A stretch of DNA of 64,000 bases, from the NCBI RefSeq assembly GCF_014654895.1, contig NZ_BNBE01000001.1:806001-870000 (forward strand), written 5' to 3'. Shown in pieces: positions 32,664 through 41,637 of the stretch; within the stretch, counting starts at the first letter, position 1, and each line of letters begins with the position of its first letter. The notes under the pieces are model-generated. The model did not search any database, had not been told where the DNA came from, and was given only the letters and a program-made list of their open reading frames with translations. The position numbers and the translations under genes are program-made. This stretch comes from Streptomyces filamentosus. GTDB lineage: Bacteria > Actinomycetota > Actinomycetes > Streptomycetales > Streptomycetaceae.

Positions 32664-32690
32664 TGATCGGCACCCCCTACACAATTGACG
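32664..32690 (-). promoter_or_regulatory. Candidate WhiG-dependent whiH promoter
   Basis: On the minus strand GCCGATCA (32664-32671) differs by one base from the WhiG/sigma-28 -10 element GCCGATAA. The -35 is weak: TCAA or GTCA at 13-14 bases rather than TAAA at 15. It lies 64 bases before the whiH start. WhiG control of whiH is established in S. coelicolor. Confidence 0.4.
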
Positions 32691-32760
32691 ATTATTCGGA
32701 CATAACCGCCATTCTCCAAGGGAGTTGCGATCCAACAGGAACATACCGATCCGGAAGCGG

Positions 32761-34524
32761 TCACCAACGGGCCTGCCCTCGAAGGCCGGTGAACACATAG
32801 GCGCAGAGCAGAACGGTCAACGTGAGCGCGAGAGCCACCCCGGCGGGCTGCCCTACCACTTCCAGCGCCCCCGCGAACCACCGGTCGAGCGACGGCGCCC
32901 ACCGCGGACCGAGGAACTCGCCCAGCCGGGAAGGAAGTCCGGCGACGGACCGGACCGCCGGACCGCTCATCACCTGACGCAGCAGCGGAACGAAGGCCAC
33001 CGGTACGAAGAGGACCGCGGCCACCCCCGCGGCGGCGGCGCGGAACACTCCGGCCCCCAGCACCCCCGCCCACGCGCAGCCGACCACGAGGCCCAGCCAA
33101 CTCGCCGACATCCCTGCCCAGTTGTCCGGCACCGCGATCAAGTCGGCTCCGTAGAAGAGGCGGAGGGCCGCGAGGTCGACGCCGGCCGTCAGCGCTCCGA
33201 GGAGCAGGGCCAGGGCCGCGGCGACGGCGAGCTTGGCGAGCAGCAGCGCGAGCCGGCGCGGCACGGCGCCGCGACCCGCGGCGAGCGCGGGGTGGCGGTA
33301 CTCCTCCCCGAAGGAGAGGGCGCCGAGCAGACCGGCGCCGAGCGCCGCGGGCGGCAGCGGCAGGAGGTCGGGCCAGGCGGCCAGCGCCGCCGGGAGCGGG
33401 GTGCCCCCGCCCCTCCCGAGGAGCACCGCGAGCACGGCCGACACCGCCAGGACGCCCGCCGCGACCAGCCCCGTGGAAGGAATCCCGGCGACCCGGCGCA
33501 GCTCGTACCGCAGCGGGCGCAGCGGCGAGCGGACCGGCCTCCGGACCGCTCGCCGCGCCTGCCGCCCGGCAGGCGCGGACACGGGACGGTCCGCCCCCCG
33601 GTCGGGGCCGTCGGCCGGGACGGCGGCCCCCTCCTGCTCGGGCGCGGCGGGGCCGGCGTCCTCGGTCTCCTCCGTGAGCCGGTGGACCGGCACGCCGTGC
33701 CGGAAGGCGGTGTCCCCCACCTGGGCGCAGTCGCCGCCGTAGACGAGGAGGAGGCTGCCGTCCTGGGTGACGGCCTCGACCGGGCGGCGGGCGGCCCGGG
33801 CCTCCTGCGTCACCGCGGCGGCGAGCCGGGCTGCGTGCGGGGTGCGGACGGCGACCCGCGGCCTCAGCCGGGTGCGGGCGAAGTCGTCCGCGTCCTGGGC
33901 GGCGACGAGCCGGCCGCGGTCGAGGGTGACGACGCGGTCGGCGTTGCGCACCGCCTCCTTGGCGTCCCGGGTGGTGCAGAGCACGGTGCCGCCGGCGTCG
34001 GCATGCGCGCGCAGCAGCGCGTGGAGCCGGACCCGCTCCGCCGGGGACAGTCCCGCCCCCGGGTCGTCCAGGAGCAGCGCGTGCGGCTCCCCCAACAGGG
34101 CGGCGGCCAGGGCGAGTCGGCGCTCGGCACCCCGGGGGAGGACGCCGAGCCGCCGCCCCTCCAGTCCGCCGAGGCCCACGGCGTGGATCACCTCGTCCGT
34201 CCGGGCGGCCGGAACTCCCGCGCCCGCGGCGAGCATCCGCAACTGCCCGCGCACGGTACGGGAGGGGTGTCCCGGCACGTCGCCGAGGACCACCCCGATC
34301 TCGCGCGCGGGCTGGGCGATCCGGCACAGCGGCCGCCCCCGGAAGTAGGTGAGTCCGCGCCCCGGGTCGAGTTCGAGCATGAGGCGCAGGGCGGCCGTCT
34401 TGCCGGATCCCCGGGGGCCGACGAGGGCGGTCACGGCCCCCGGCGGGGCCTCGAAGGTCAGATCGTCCACGGCGGGCGGGCGATCGCGGCGGGGCATGCT
34501 GGTCAGTCCGATGGCCTGGAGCAT
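32761..34524 (-). CDS. ABC-type ATPase fused to a membrane domain (degenerate motifs)
   Basis: A 587-residue protein. Residues 1-230 are an ABC ATPase with Walker A GPRGSGKT (36-43). The signature loop reads LPRGAERR instead of LSGGQxQR, and Walker B reads LLLDDP, so the usual catalytic glutamate is aspartate. A proline/alanine-rich linker (about 310-360) leads to a membrane part with about six helices like ABC-2 permeases. Fusion of the two in one chain suggests a self-contained exporter or, given the degenerate motifs, a regulator of one. The ATG at 34524 is favoured over an upstream start because the ABC fold begins there. Confidence 0.78.
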   Translation of the reverse strand: MLQAIGLTSMPRRDRPPAVDDLTFEAPPGAVTALVGPRGSGKTAALRLMLELDPGRGLTYFRGRPLCRIAQPAREIGVVLGDVPGHPSRTVRGQLRMLAAGAGVPAARTDEVIHAVGLGGLEGRRLGVLPRGAERRLALAAALLGEPHALLLDDPGAGLSPAERVRLHALLRAHADAGGTVLCTTRDAKEAVRNADRVVTLDRGRLVAAQDADDFARTRLRPRVAVRTPHAARLAAAVTQEARAARRPVEAVTQDGSLLLVYGGDCAQVGDTAFRHGVPVHRLTEETEDAGPAAPEQEGAAVPADGPDRGADRPVSAPAGRQARRAVRRPVRSPLRPLRYELRRVAGIPSTGLVAAGVLAVSAVLAVLLGRGGGTPLPAALAAWPDLLPLPPAALGAGLLGALSFGEEYRHPALAAGRGAVPRRLALLLAKLAVAAALALLLGALTAGVDLAALRLFYGADLIAVPDNWAGMSASWLGLVVGCAWAGVLGAGVFRAAAAGVAAVLFVPVAFVPLLRQVMSGPAVRSVAGLPSRLGEFLGPRWAPSLDRWFAGALEVVGQPAGVALALTLTVLLCAYVFTGLRGQARW

Positions 34525-34564
34525 CGCTTCTCTCGCGGTAGAGGTCACCGCTCCGCGGCAGGGC

Positions 34565-34589
34565 GGCGCTATCGCAGCAAGATAACGCC
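34565..34589. promoter_or_regulatory. Inverted repeat upstream of ABC fusion gene
   Basis: GGCGCTATC and GATAACGCC face each other across seven bases with one mismatch, 41 bases before the ATG. It is a plausible operator, regulator unknown. Confidence 0.45.
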
Positions 34590-34647
34590 AGATTTCGGAC
34601 TTTTGCCGCATGGTTGCCGCCCCGGGGGCGGCGGACGCCTCCGCTCC

Positions 34648-35412
34648 TCAGACCTCGGGGCGCAGCATCGGCGGGTTGAGGAGGGTGGCTCCACCGGCCC
34701 TGAACAGCTGGGCCGGACGGCCTCCCTGACGGGTGGTGGTGCCTCCGGTCGGGACGAGGAAGCCGGGCGTGCCCGTGACCTTGCGGTGGAAGTTGCGCGG
34801 GTCGAGCGAGACGCCCCAGACCGCTTCGTAGACCCGGCGCAGCTCGCCGACGGTGAACTCCGGCGGGCAGAAGGCCGTGGCGAGCGAGGAGTACTCGATC
34901 TTGGAACGGGCCCGTTCCACCCCGTCGGAGAGGATCTGGGCGTGGTCGAAGGCGAGCGCGTCCGGGGAGTCGTCGCCGGCCGCCCGCGCCTGGTCGAGCA
35001 GTTCCTCCACCGGTGCCCAGCGCGCGCTGTTGGCGTCGCCGCCCGGCCGGGGCGCGGGCAGGTCGGGGGCGAGCGCGAGGTGCGCGACGCTCACCACCCG
35101 CATCCGGGGGTCCCGCTCGGGCGCCCCGTAGGTGGCGAGCTGCTCCAGGTGCGCCCCGTGGTCCGGCACCGGATGGGGCGCGCCCGGGTCGTGGGCGCGC
35201 AGTCCGGTCTCCTCGGCCAGTTCGCGCGCCGCGGCGGCGCCGAGGTCCTCGTCGGCGCGGACGAAGCCTCCGGGCAGCGCCCACCGTCCCCGGAAAGGCG
35301 TTTCCCCCCTGCGGACCACCAGGGTGCACAGGGAATGACTGCGCACGGTGAGGACGACCAGGTCGACGGTGACAGCAAAGGGCGGGAAGGCCGACGGGTC
35401 GTAGGGAGGCAT
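34648..35412 (-). CDS. NUDIX domain protein with winged-helix tail (NrtR-like)
   Basis: A 254-residue protein. The N-terminal NUDIX domain has an intact box at about 49-71 (GX5EX7REUXEEXGU: G50, E56, R64-E65, E68-E69, G71 region). The C-terminal about 75 residues ([18 protein letters not shown]...RNFHRKV) form the winged helix seen in NrtR-type regulators of NAD metabolism, which bind ADP-ribose. An intact box means hydrolase activity is possible too. The ATG at 35412 fits the domain start; no ribosome site is evident. A TCGTC-N5-GACGA repeat lies just upstream, probably its own operator. Confidence 0.88.
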   Translation of the reverse strand: MPPYDPSAFPPFAVTVDLVVLTVRSHSLCTLVVRRGETPFRGRWALPGGFVRADEDLGAAAARELAEETGLRAHDPGAPHPVPDHGAHLEQLATYGAPERDPRMRVVSVAHLALAPDLPAPRPGGDANSARWAPVEELLDQARAAGDDSPDALAFDHAQILSDGVERARSKIEYSSLATAFCPPEFTVGELRRVYEAVWGVSLDPRNFHRKVTGTPGFLVPTGGTTTRQGGRPAQLFRAGGATLLNPPMLRPEV

Positions 35413-35422
35413 GCCGCGATCA

Positions 35423-35442
35423 TAGTCGTCTTCCTGACGATA
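35423..35442. promoter_or_regulatory. Candidate autoregulatory operator of the NUDIX regulator
   Basis: TAGTCGTC-TTCCT-GACGATA contains exact TCGTC/GACGA arms with near-symmetric flanks. It ends 11 bases before the NUDIX start, where bound repressor would block transcription or initiation. Confidence 0.5.
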
Positions 35443-35520
35443 AACACGCCCCGAGGGCTCTCCGCCCCCGACTTCCTCACCCGGCCGCAAGGGTTTCCTG
35501 GTCTCCGTCCCCGGCATCCG

Positions 35521-37575
35521 TCACACCCCCAGCTGTAGGCCCTCGGCGGCCTCCTCGACCATACCGAGTCCGAGGCGGCTCACCCGCACGGCGAAGGGCT
35601 CCCCGGCGACCACCAGGCCCGAGAAGCGGACCGCCCCCAGCGGGGCGGAGGCCATCGGCTGCACCGTCACGCTCCGGCCCGGGGCGTCCGGGCGGATCCC
35701 GGCCAGGGCGGTGAGCGCGTGGACCGCTCCGGCGGCCGCGACGGCGGCGGGACGGCAGGCGGCCGGGTGCGGCACGGGGCGCGCGCCCGCGGTGCGCTGC
35801 TCCCCCGCGTACATCTCGGGGAGCCGGTGGCCGAAGAGCTCCGCGGCGTCGAGGAGGCCCCGCAGGAGGGACGCGGCCTCCTTCTCGTGTCCGGCGGCGG
35901 CCAGGCCGGCGACGGCGACGGCCGTCTCGTGGACGCGGACGGCTCCGGCCCGGTGGCCGAACGGGTTGTGGCCGGGCTCCTTGGCGCCGAGGCTGCGCAG
36001 TCCCCAGCCGGAGTCGAGCGCGGGGGTGCCGAGCAGACGCGCGACCTGCTCGGTCTCCGTCCGGTCGAGCAGCCCCCGGGCGTGCCGGCCGCCGTCGAGG
36101 AGGCCGGTGTCGAGGAGGTGGGCGGCCCAGCCGCCGAGCTGGGGCCGGACGGAACCCTCCGGGGTCCGGGCGGCGACGGGTCTGCCGCCGCCCGGGTCGT
36201 CGAGCCAGAACTCGCTGCGGAAGCGCTCGCGCAGGACGCGGGCCGCGGCGTGGAGGTCCGCCCCGCCGGGGCGGCCGCAGGCGTCGAGGAGGTCGGCACC
36301 GAGCAGGGCGGCCCGGTGGGCGTGGGCCTGGGTCTCGGCCCGGCGGGGTCCGCCGGGTGCCGGGTCCGGCAGGAGCCCGTCCGCGTCGAGGCCGCGGCGC
36401 AGCCAGCCGAGGCAGCGCTCCGCCACCGGAAGGAGCTCGTCGAGGTCGGCCGGGGGGAGGCCCCACCGGCGGGCCTCGGCGAGGACGACGGGGAAGGCGA
36501 GGGTGGCCTCGACGCCGGTGCAGCGGGGCGGGAGGTGCGGGCCGGCGTCCCGCAGCGGGCCCGGGATCCGGCCGGACTCGGGTCCGCCGGTGACCTGGGT
36601 GCGGCCGAGGGCCCGGAGGGTGGTGGCGGCGAGCCGGGTGCCGAGCGGCAGGGCCATGCGGGCCGCCCAGAGCGCCTCGGTCGTGACGGGCCCGCACCGC
36701 CACGGGACGCCGGCCGCGAGGTGGACGCCGGCGGGGTGCGCGGGATCACGCTGGAGGAGGGCCCGCAGGTCCTCGGCGCAGGCGCGCAGGAGGACGCCCG
36801 CGCGCCGGTCGTCGCCCTCGGCCTGGACGTCGGAGAGCAGATGTCCGCCGGGACGGCCGGCGCCGCCGGGCGGGGCGGCGCCGGGGGTCCTGCCGGAGTG
36901 GATCCGGAGGTGGAGGGTGGTGGCGGCGCCGGGGGCGAGGTCAACTTCCCAGCGGAGCACCCCGGCCGCCGCCAGGGCGTCCGCGGGCGGCGGGTCGGCC
37001 GTGACGGCGGCGGACCGTCCGTCGGGGGCCGTCCAGCGCAGCCCGGTGCCGTGGACGCTGGCCCGGAGCTCGGGGCCGGGCCGGCCGGACGCCACCGCCC
37101 CCAGCTCCGCGAGATCCGTGCCCAGAGCGACCTCCACGGGGAGGCGGAGGGGGCGGGCGGCGGCGTTGCGGAAGGTGATCCGCTCGGTGCCGTCGGCGCT
37201 CCTGGAGCGCTCGACGGTGACGCCCGGGTCGGGTCCGGTGTCTCCGGGGACGCGGAGGGCGCCGACGAAGACGGCCCGGTCGGTGGTGGCGAGCCGCCCC
37301 TGGAGGGGGACGGGCTCGCGTCCGGCGACCCGCAGCACGGACCGGGAGAGGAGCCGTCGCCCCGACGCGTACACGCCTTCCGGTCCCCGTCCGGTGAGCT
37401 GGCCGTGCTCGGGAGAGACGGCGAAGGCGGGCAGGGCGACGCACAGGAGGGCGTCGTGGACCGGGGGGAGTTCTCCGGGACGTGTTCCGCGGGCGGGCGG
37501 GACGCCTGCTGCGGAAGGGTGTCCGGTCGCGTGTTCCGTCGGGTGTCCGGGGACCGGGACAGGGCTGAGGACCAT
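35521..37575 (-). CDS. Glycogen-debranching-enzyme-like protein
   Basis: A 684-residue cytosolic protein. Its N-terminal domain (about 40-270) is of the GDE_N type that precedes amylo-alpha-1,6-glucosidase domains. The C-terminal (alpha/alpha)6-barrel-like half includes the RIPGPLRDAGPHLPPRCTG, LGWLRRGLDADGLLPDP and YAGEQRTAGARPVPHPAACRPAA stretches, the last with the typical late catalytic-site context. It probably acts on an alpha-glucan, but the substrate is unproven. ATG 37575 (MVLSPVPVPGH) is preferred; a GTG at 37632 would add 19 residues. It stands between NUDIX and DUF4192 genes. Confidence 0.8.
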   Translation of the reverse strand: MVLSPVPVPGHPTEHATGHPSAAGVPPARGTRPGELPPVHDALLCVALPAFAVSPEHGQLTGRGPEGVYASGRRLLSRSVLRVAGREPVPLQGRLATTDRAVFVGALRVPGDTGPDPGVTVERSRSADGTERITFRNAAARPLRLPVEVALGTDLAELGAVASGRPGPELRASVHGTGLRWTAPDGRSAAVTADPPPADALAAAGVLRWEVDLAPGAATTLHLRIHSGRTPGAAPPGGAGRPGGHLLSDVQAEGDDRRAGVLLRACAEDLRALLQRDPAHPAGVHLAAGVPWRCGPVTTEALWAARMALPLGTRLAATTLRALGRTQVTGGPESGRIPGPLRDAGPHLPPRCTGVEATLAFPVVLAEARRWGLPPADLDELLPVAERCLGWLRRGLDADGLLPDPAPGGPRRAETQAHAHRAALLGADLLDACGRPGGADLHAAARVLRERFRSEFWLDDPGGGRPVAARTPEGSVRPQLGGWAAHLLDTGLLDGGRHARGLLDRTETEQVARLLGTPALDSGWGLRSLGAKEPGHNPFGHRAGAVRVHETAVAVAGLAAAGHEKEAASLLRGLLDAAELFGHRLPEMYAGEQRTAGARPVPHPAACRPAAVAAAGAVHALTALAGIRPDAPGRSVTVQPMASAPLGAVRFSGLVVAGEPFAVRVSRLGLGMVEEAAEGLQLGV

Positions 37576-37690
37576 GAGGGGTGAGGCGTGCTCTCTGTGC
37601 GATCCGGACGGCCGGCGGGAGGTCGGCGGCACGGCTCGCCCGGCTCCGCCACAGAGGTGAACGGCCGGGTGGTGCGCGGGGTCACGGTCG

Positions 37691-39085
37691 TCACCGTCCG
37701 CTCCTCGTGCCGCGTCGGCCGCCCTGGTGCGGGGCGGGCCTTCCCGGCCTGGTCGCGGCGCGTCCGGCGGGCCGGACGCCCGCCGGCGTCCCCCGCCCCC
37801 TGCGTGCGGTGCCGGGCCGCGCCTTCGGGAGCGCGGGGCGCGGTCCGCCGGGGAGGGCGCCCCGCGTCCGGGTGCGGGTCCGGACGCGCCGTACGGATCC
37901 GGCGGCCGTCCGTTCGGCCGCGGTCCGGTCCTCGCGCTCCTGCCTGAGGCAGGAGCGCAGCGTCTCGGGGTCGAGGCCCTGGTTGCACGCCTGGTGCAGC
38001 AGCCGCGCGAAGACGTACCCGGGGTCCGCCCGGAGGGCGAGTCCGAGGGCGACGCGGGCGGTGGGTTCGTCGCCGGTCGACCAGGCGACCCAGCCGGCGA
38101 GGGTCAGCGGCGCGGCGGCGTATTCCTCGAAGGGGGCGACGCAGCGCCGGGCGAGGACGCGCCAGAGCCGTGCGGCCGCGGCGCCCGCCTCTCCTTCCAT
38201 CCATTCGGCGAGGCGGTCCCGGGTGAGGCGGTCCTGGAGGCCCAGGATCACGGCGGCGGCCTCCGCCGGGTCGACGCGGGCGTCGTCGTCGGCGTCGACC
38301 GCCGCCTGGCCGCGCCGTGCTCCGTCCGTCCCGATCCTGCGCGGGGGTTCGGCGAACCTGCCCAGGAGCCGGCCCGCGAGGGCCAGCGTCGTCCCGCGCA
38401 GCCGTGCCCGCTCGTGCTCGTCCGCCCCTTCGACGAGGCGGGGGACGACGGCGGCGGCGGCCGCGTCGAGGGCGGCGCGCTGCGGGGCGTCGCCGGGTGC
38501 GCCGGTCGGCCTGAAGCGGGCTTCCATATCGCGGAGCGAGCCCCTCACCTGGAGGCCCGCGTAGGCCGCGGCCGCCGCCATGACCGAGGTGCCGCCGAGG
38601 GCGAGCGGGGTGCCCTCGGGCGGGCAGCAGCGGGGGTTGGGGCAGCAGTAGGAGAAGTGGCGGCCGCCGGAGATGCACAGCACCTCGTACACGGGGATGT
38701 CGAGGGCGCCGCAGGCGGTCCGGAGGCGCTGGGCGAAGGGCCTCAGCCGCTCGTGGACCTCGGCCGCGGTCTCGCCGGGGCGCGGGTCCTGGCAGAGGAA
38801 GCCAACGATGCCGTCGGGTGGGGCGGTGCGCTGGGCGCACGCGTCGACGAGGCATTCGGCGAGCTGGTCCGCGGTGGAGTCCCACTCCCCCGGCGAGCGG
38901 GGGATGCCGATCCTGATGCGGCCTCCGAAACGCCCGTTCTCCCCGTGCAGGGCGACGAGCACGACCGAGTCGGTCGGGTGGAAGCCGAGCACGAACGGCA
39001 GGGCGTCGGCGAGCTCGGACGCGCTGCGCAGGGTGATCTGCCGGCCACGGGTGGATGCGTTGACTTCGTCGTGATTCGCGTTCAT
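37691..39085 (-). CDS. DUF4192 domain protein
   Basis: A 464-residue actinobacterial protein of unknown function. The domain starts at once (ITLRSASELADALPFVLGFHPTDSVVLVAL) and continues to about residue 385, with a CCPNPRCCPPEG cysteine cluster near 155 that might bind metal. The last 70 residues are Arg/Pro/Gly-rich and look disordered. The ATG at 39085 is chosen because similarity begins ten residues later. It is divergent from recQ, 141 bases apart. Confidence 0.85.
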   Translation of the reverse strand: MNANHDEVNASTRGRQITLRSASELADALPFVLGFHPTDSVVLVALHGENGRFGGRIRIGIPRSPGEWDSTADQLAECLVDACAQRTAPPDGIVGFLCQDPRPGETAAEVHERLRPFAQRLRTACGALDIPVYEVLCISGGRHFSYCCPNPRCCPPEGTPLALGGTSVMAAAAAYAGLQVRGSLRDMEARFRPTGAPGDAPQRAALDAAAAAVVPRLVEGADEHERARLRGTTLALAGRLLGRFAEPPRRIGTDGARRGQAAVDADDDARVDPAEAAAVILGLQDRLTRDRLAEWMEGEAGAAAARLWRVLARRCVAPFEEYAAAPLTLAGWVAWSTGDEPTARVALGLALRADPGYVFARLLHQACNQGLDPETLRSCLRQEREDRTAAERTAAGSVRRVRTRTRTRGALPGGPRPALPKARPGTARRGRGTPAGVRPAGRAATRPGRPAPHQGGRRGTRSGR

Positions 39086-39226
39086 GGCGAGGACGTTCCC
39101 GCGATCTCCGATTTCCGACAACCCCTGTGGATAACTCCGTACATACAGTGTGATGAAACGATATGCACTGTCCACAGATCACAGGTGCGTTCGCCTGATG
39201 TCCGAGGCATCGGGTTGCATGGACGC

Positions 39227-41410
39227 ATGACCCACGCAGACCGCCCGGAAGACCGTGCCGCGCTCCGTACCGCCGCCGACGCCGTACTGGCCCGACTCGT
39301 CGGGGACCCCACCGGCACGGCGAGACTGCGCGAGGACCAGTGGCGCGCCATCGAGGCGCTGGTCGTCGACCACCGCCGTGCCCTGGTGGTGCAGCGGACC
39401 GGCTGGGGCAAGTCGGCGGTGTACTTCGTGGCGACCTCCCTGCTGCGCGAGCGCGGCAGCGGGCCGACGGTCATCGTCTCGCCGCTGCTCGCCCTCATGC
39501 GCAACCAGGTGGACGCGGCGGCGCGGGCGGGCATCCGGGCCCGCACGATCAACTCGTCGAACACGGAGGAGTGGGAGGACGTCCAGCGGGAGGTCGCCGC
39601 CGGCGAGGTCGACGTCCTCCTCGTCTCCCCCGAGCGGTTGAACAATCCGGACTTCCGCGACCAGGTGCTGCCTCGGCTCGCCGCCGCCACGGGACTGCTG
39701 GTGGTGGACGAGGCGCACTGCATCTCGGACTGGGGGCACGACTTCCGGCCCGACTACCGGCGGCTGCGGACCATGCTGGCCGAGCTGCCGGCCGGCGTGC
39801 CGGTGCTCGCCACCACCGCGACGGCGAACGCCCGGGTGACGGCGGACGTCGCCGAACAGCTCGGTACCGGCGCGGGCACCGACGCCCTCGTCCTGCGCGG
39901 CCCGCTGGACCGCGAGTCCCTCAGCCTCGGCGTGGTCACGCTGCCCGACGCGGCCCACCGCCTGGCGTGGCTCGCCGACCACCTCCACAAACTGCCCGGC
40001 TCCGGAATCGTCTACACGCTGACCGTCGCGGCCGCCGAGGAGGTCACCGCGTACCTCCGCCAGTGCGGGCACACGGTCGCCTCGTACACGGGACGCACGG
40101 AGAACGCGGACCGCCAGCAGGCCGAGGAGGACCTGCTGGCGAACCGGGTGAAGGCCCTGGTGGCCACCTCGGCGCTCGGCATGGGCTTCGACAAGCCGGA
40201 CCTCGGCTTCGTCGTGCACCTCGGCTCGCCGTCCTCCCCGATCGCTTACTACCAGCAGGTCGGCCGGGCGGGCCGCGGGGTGGAGCACGCCGAGGTCCTG
40301 CTGCTGCCGGGCAAGGAGGACGAGGCGATCTGGCAGTACTTCGCCTCCGTCGCCTTCCCCCCGGAGGGGCAGGTGCGCCGCACCCTCGACGTGCTCGCCT
40401 CCGCGGGCCGGCCGCTGTCGCTGCCCGCGCTGGAGCCGATGGTCGAGCTGCGCCGCACCCGTCTGGAGACGATGCTCAAGGTCCTCGACGTGGACGGGGC
40501 GGTGCGGCGGGTCAGAGGCGGCTGGGAGAGCACCGGCCGGCCGTGGGTGTACGACGCCGAGCGGTACGCGTGGGTGGCCCGGCAGCGGTCGGCGGAGCAG
40601 CAGGCGATGCGGGAGTACGCCTCCACCACCGGGTGCCGGATGGAGTTCCTGCGGCACCGGCTGGACGACGAGGAGGCAGCGCCCTGCGGGCGGTGCGACA
40701 ACTGCGCCGGACCCCGGTTCGATCCGAAGGTGACGGACGCGGCGCTGGACGCGGCCCGGGGCGAGCTGGGCCGCCCGGGGGTGGAGGTCGAGCCCCGCAG
40801 GATGTGGCCGACGGGACTGGAAGCGGCCGGCGTCGATCTGAAGGGCAGGATTCCGGTCGAGGAGCAGGGCTTCGGCGGCCGGGCCCTCGGCCGGCTGTCG
40901 GACATCGGCTGGGGCAACCGGCTCCGGCCGCTGCTCGCCGACGCGGCACCGGACGGCCCGGTGCCGGACGACGTGGTGCAGGCGGTGGTCCAGGTGCTCG
41001 CCGACTGGGCGAAGGGACCGGGCGGCTGGGCCTCCGGCGCCCCGGACGCCCCGTCCCGGCCGGTCGGAGTGGTCACGCTCGCCTCGCGGCGGCGGCCGGC
41101 CCTGGTGGGTTCGCTCGGCGCGCGGATCTCGGAGATCGGGCGGATGCCGCTCCTCGGATCGGTCGGGTACGCGCCCGGCGCGGACGACCTCCGGCTGTCA
41201 CGGACCAACAGCGCCCAGCGTGTCATCGGACTGCACCGGGCCCTGGAGGTCCCGCCCGGACTGGCCGAGCGGGTGGCCTCGGCGGGTGGTCCCGTGCTCC
41301 TCGTCGACGACCTCTCCGACACGGGCTGGACCCTGGCCGTGGCGGCGCGGCTGCTGCTCCTCTCCGGAGCGGAAGGAGTCTTTCCGTTGGTGCTCGCCGT
41401 CCAGGGCTGA
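39227..41410 (+). CDS. RecQ-family DNA helicase with C-terminal phosphoribosyltransferase-like domain
   Basis: A 727-residue SF2 helicase. Motif I is QRTGWGKS (about 56-63), motif II DEAHCISDWGHDF (161 on). Motifs V-VI are present (TSALGMGFDKPDL, YYQQVGRAGRG), and the RecQ zinc cysteines occur in CRMEFLRHRL...CGRCDNC. After about residue 480 a second part ends in VLLVDDLSDTGWT (690-702), the PRPP-loop signature of phosphoribosyltransferases as in ComF-like proteins. It would unwind DNA in repair; the tail may bind a nucleotide or PRPP. There is no HRDC domain. The ATG at 39227 is chosen by protein start. Confidence 0.88.
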   Translation: MTHADRPEDRAALRTAADAVLARLVGDPTGTARLREDQWRAIEALVVDHRRALVVQRTGWGKSAVYFVATSLLRERGSGPTVIVSPLLALMRNQVDAAARAGIRARTINSSNTEEWEDVQREVAAGEVDVLLVSPERLNNPDFRDQVLPRLAAATGLLVVDEAHCISDWGHDFRPDYRRLRTMLAELPAGVPVLATTATANARVTADVAEQLGTGAGTDALVLRGPLDRESLSLGVVTLPDAAHRLAWLADHLHKLPGSGIVYTLTVAAAEEVTAYLRQCGHTVASYTGRTENADRQQAEEDLLANRVKALVATSALGMGFDKPDLGFVVHLGSPSSPIAYYQQVGRAGRGVEHAEVLLLPGKEDEAIWQYFASVAFPPEGQVRRTLDVLASAGRPLSLPALEPMVELRRTRLETMLKVLDVDGAVRRVRGGWESTGRPWVYDAERYAWVARQRSAEQQAMREYASTTGCRMEFLRHRLDDEEAAPCGRCDNCAGPRFDPKVTDAALDAARGELGRPGVEVEPRRMWPTGLEAAGVDLKGRIPVEEQGFGGRALGRLSDIGWGNRLRPLLADAAPDGPVPDDVVQAVVQVLADWAKGPGGWASGAPDAPSRPVGVVTLASRRRPALVGSLGARISEIGRMPLLGSVGYAPGADDLRLSRTNSAQRVIGLHRALEVPPGLAERVASAGGPVLLVDDLSDTGWTLAVAARLLLLSGAEGVFPLVLAVQG

Positions 41411-41637
41411 GAAGGGTCGGGAAACAGCGAGTGAATAATGGGTAACTGGGCAGGGATATCAGTGGCATAACGGTTGATTACCGTCAGCCGCCTCAATTGC
41501 TCGTTGCCGCCCCGCTCGGGCCAAGCAAGAATTGGGGAACCGCCCCACACGGCTCGAAGCGGTCCGGAAGGACTGTGCCGTGCTGCGCCCTCACCCGACC
41601 TTGCCCGCCTCGCGGGCGCGTATCCGAAGGGAGGACC

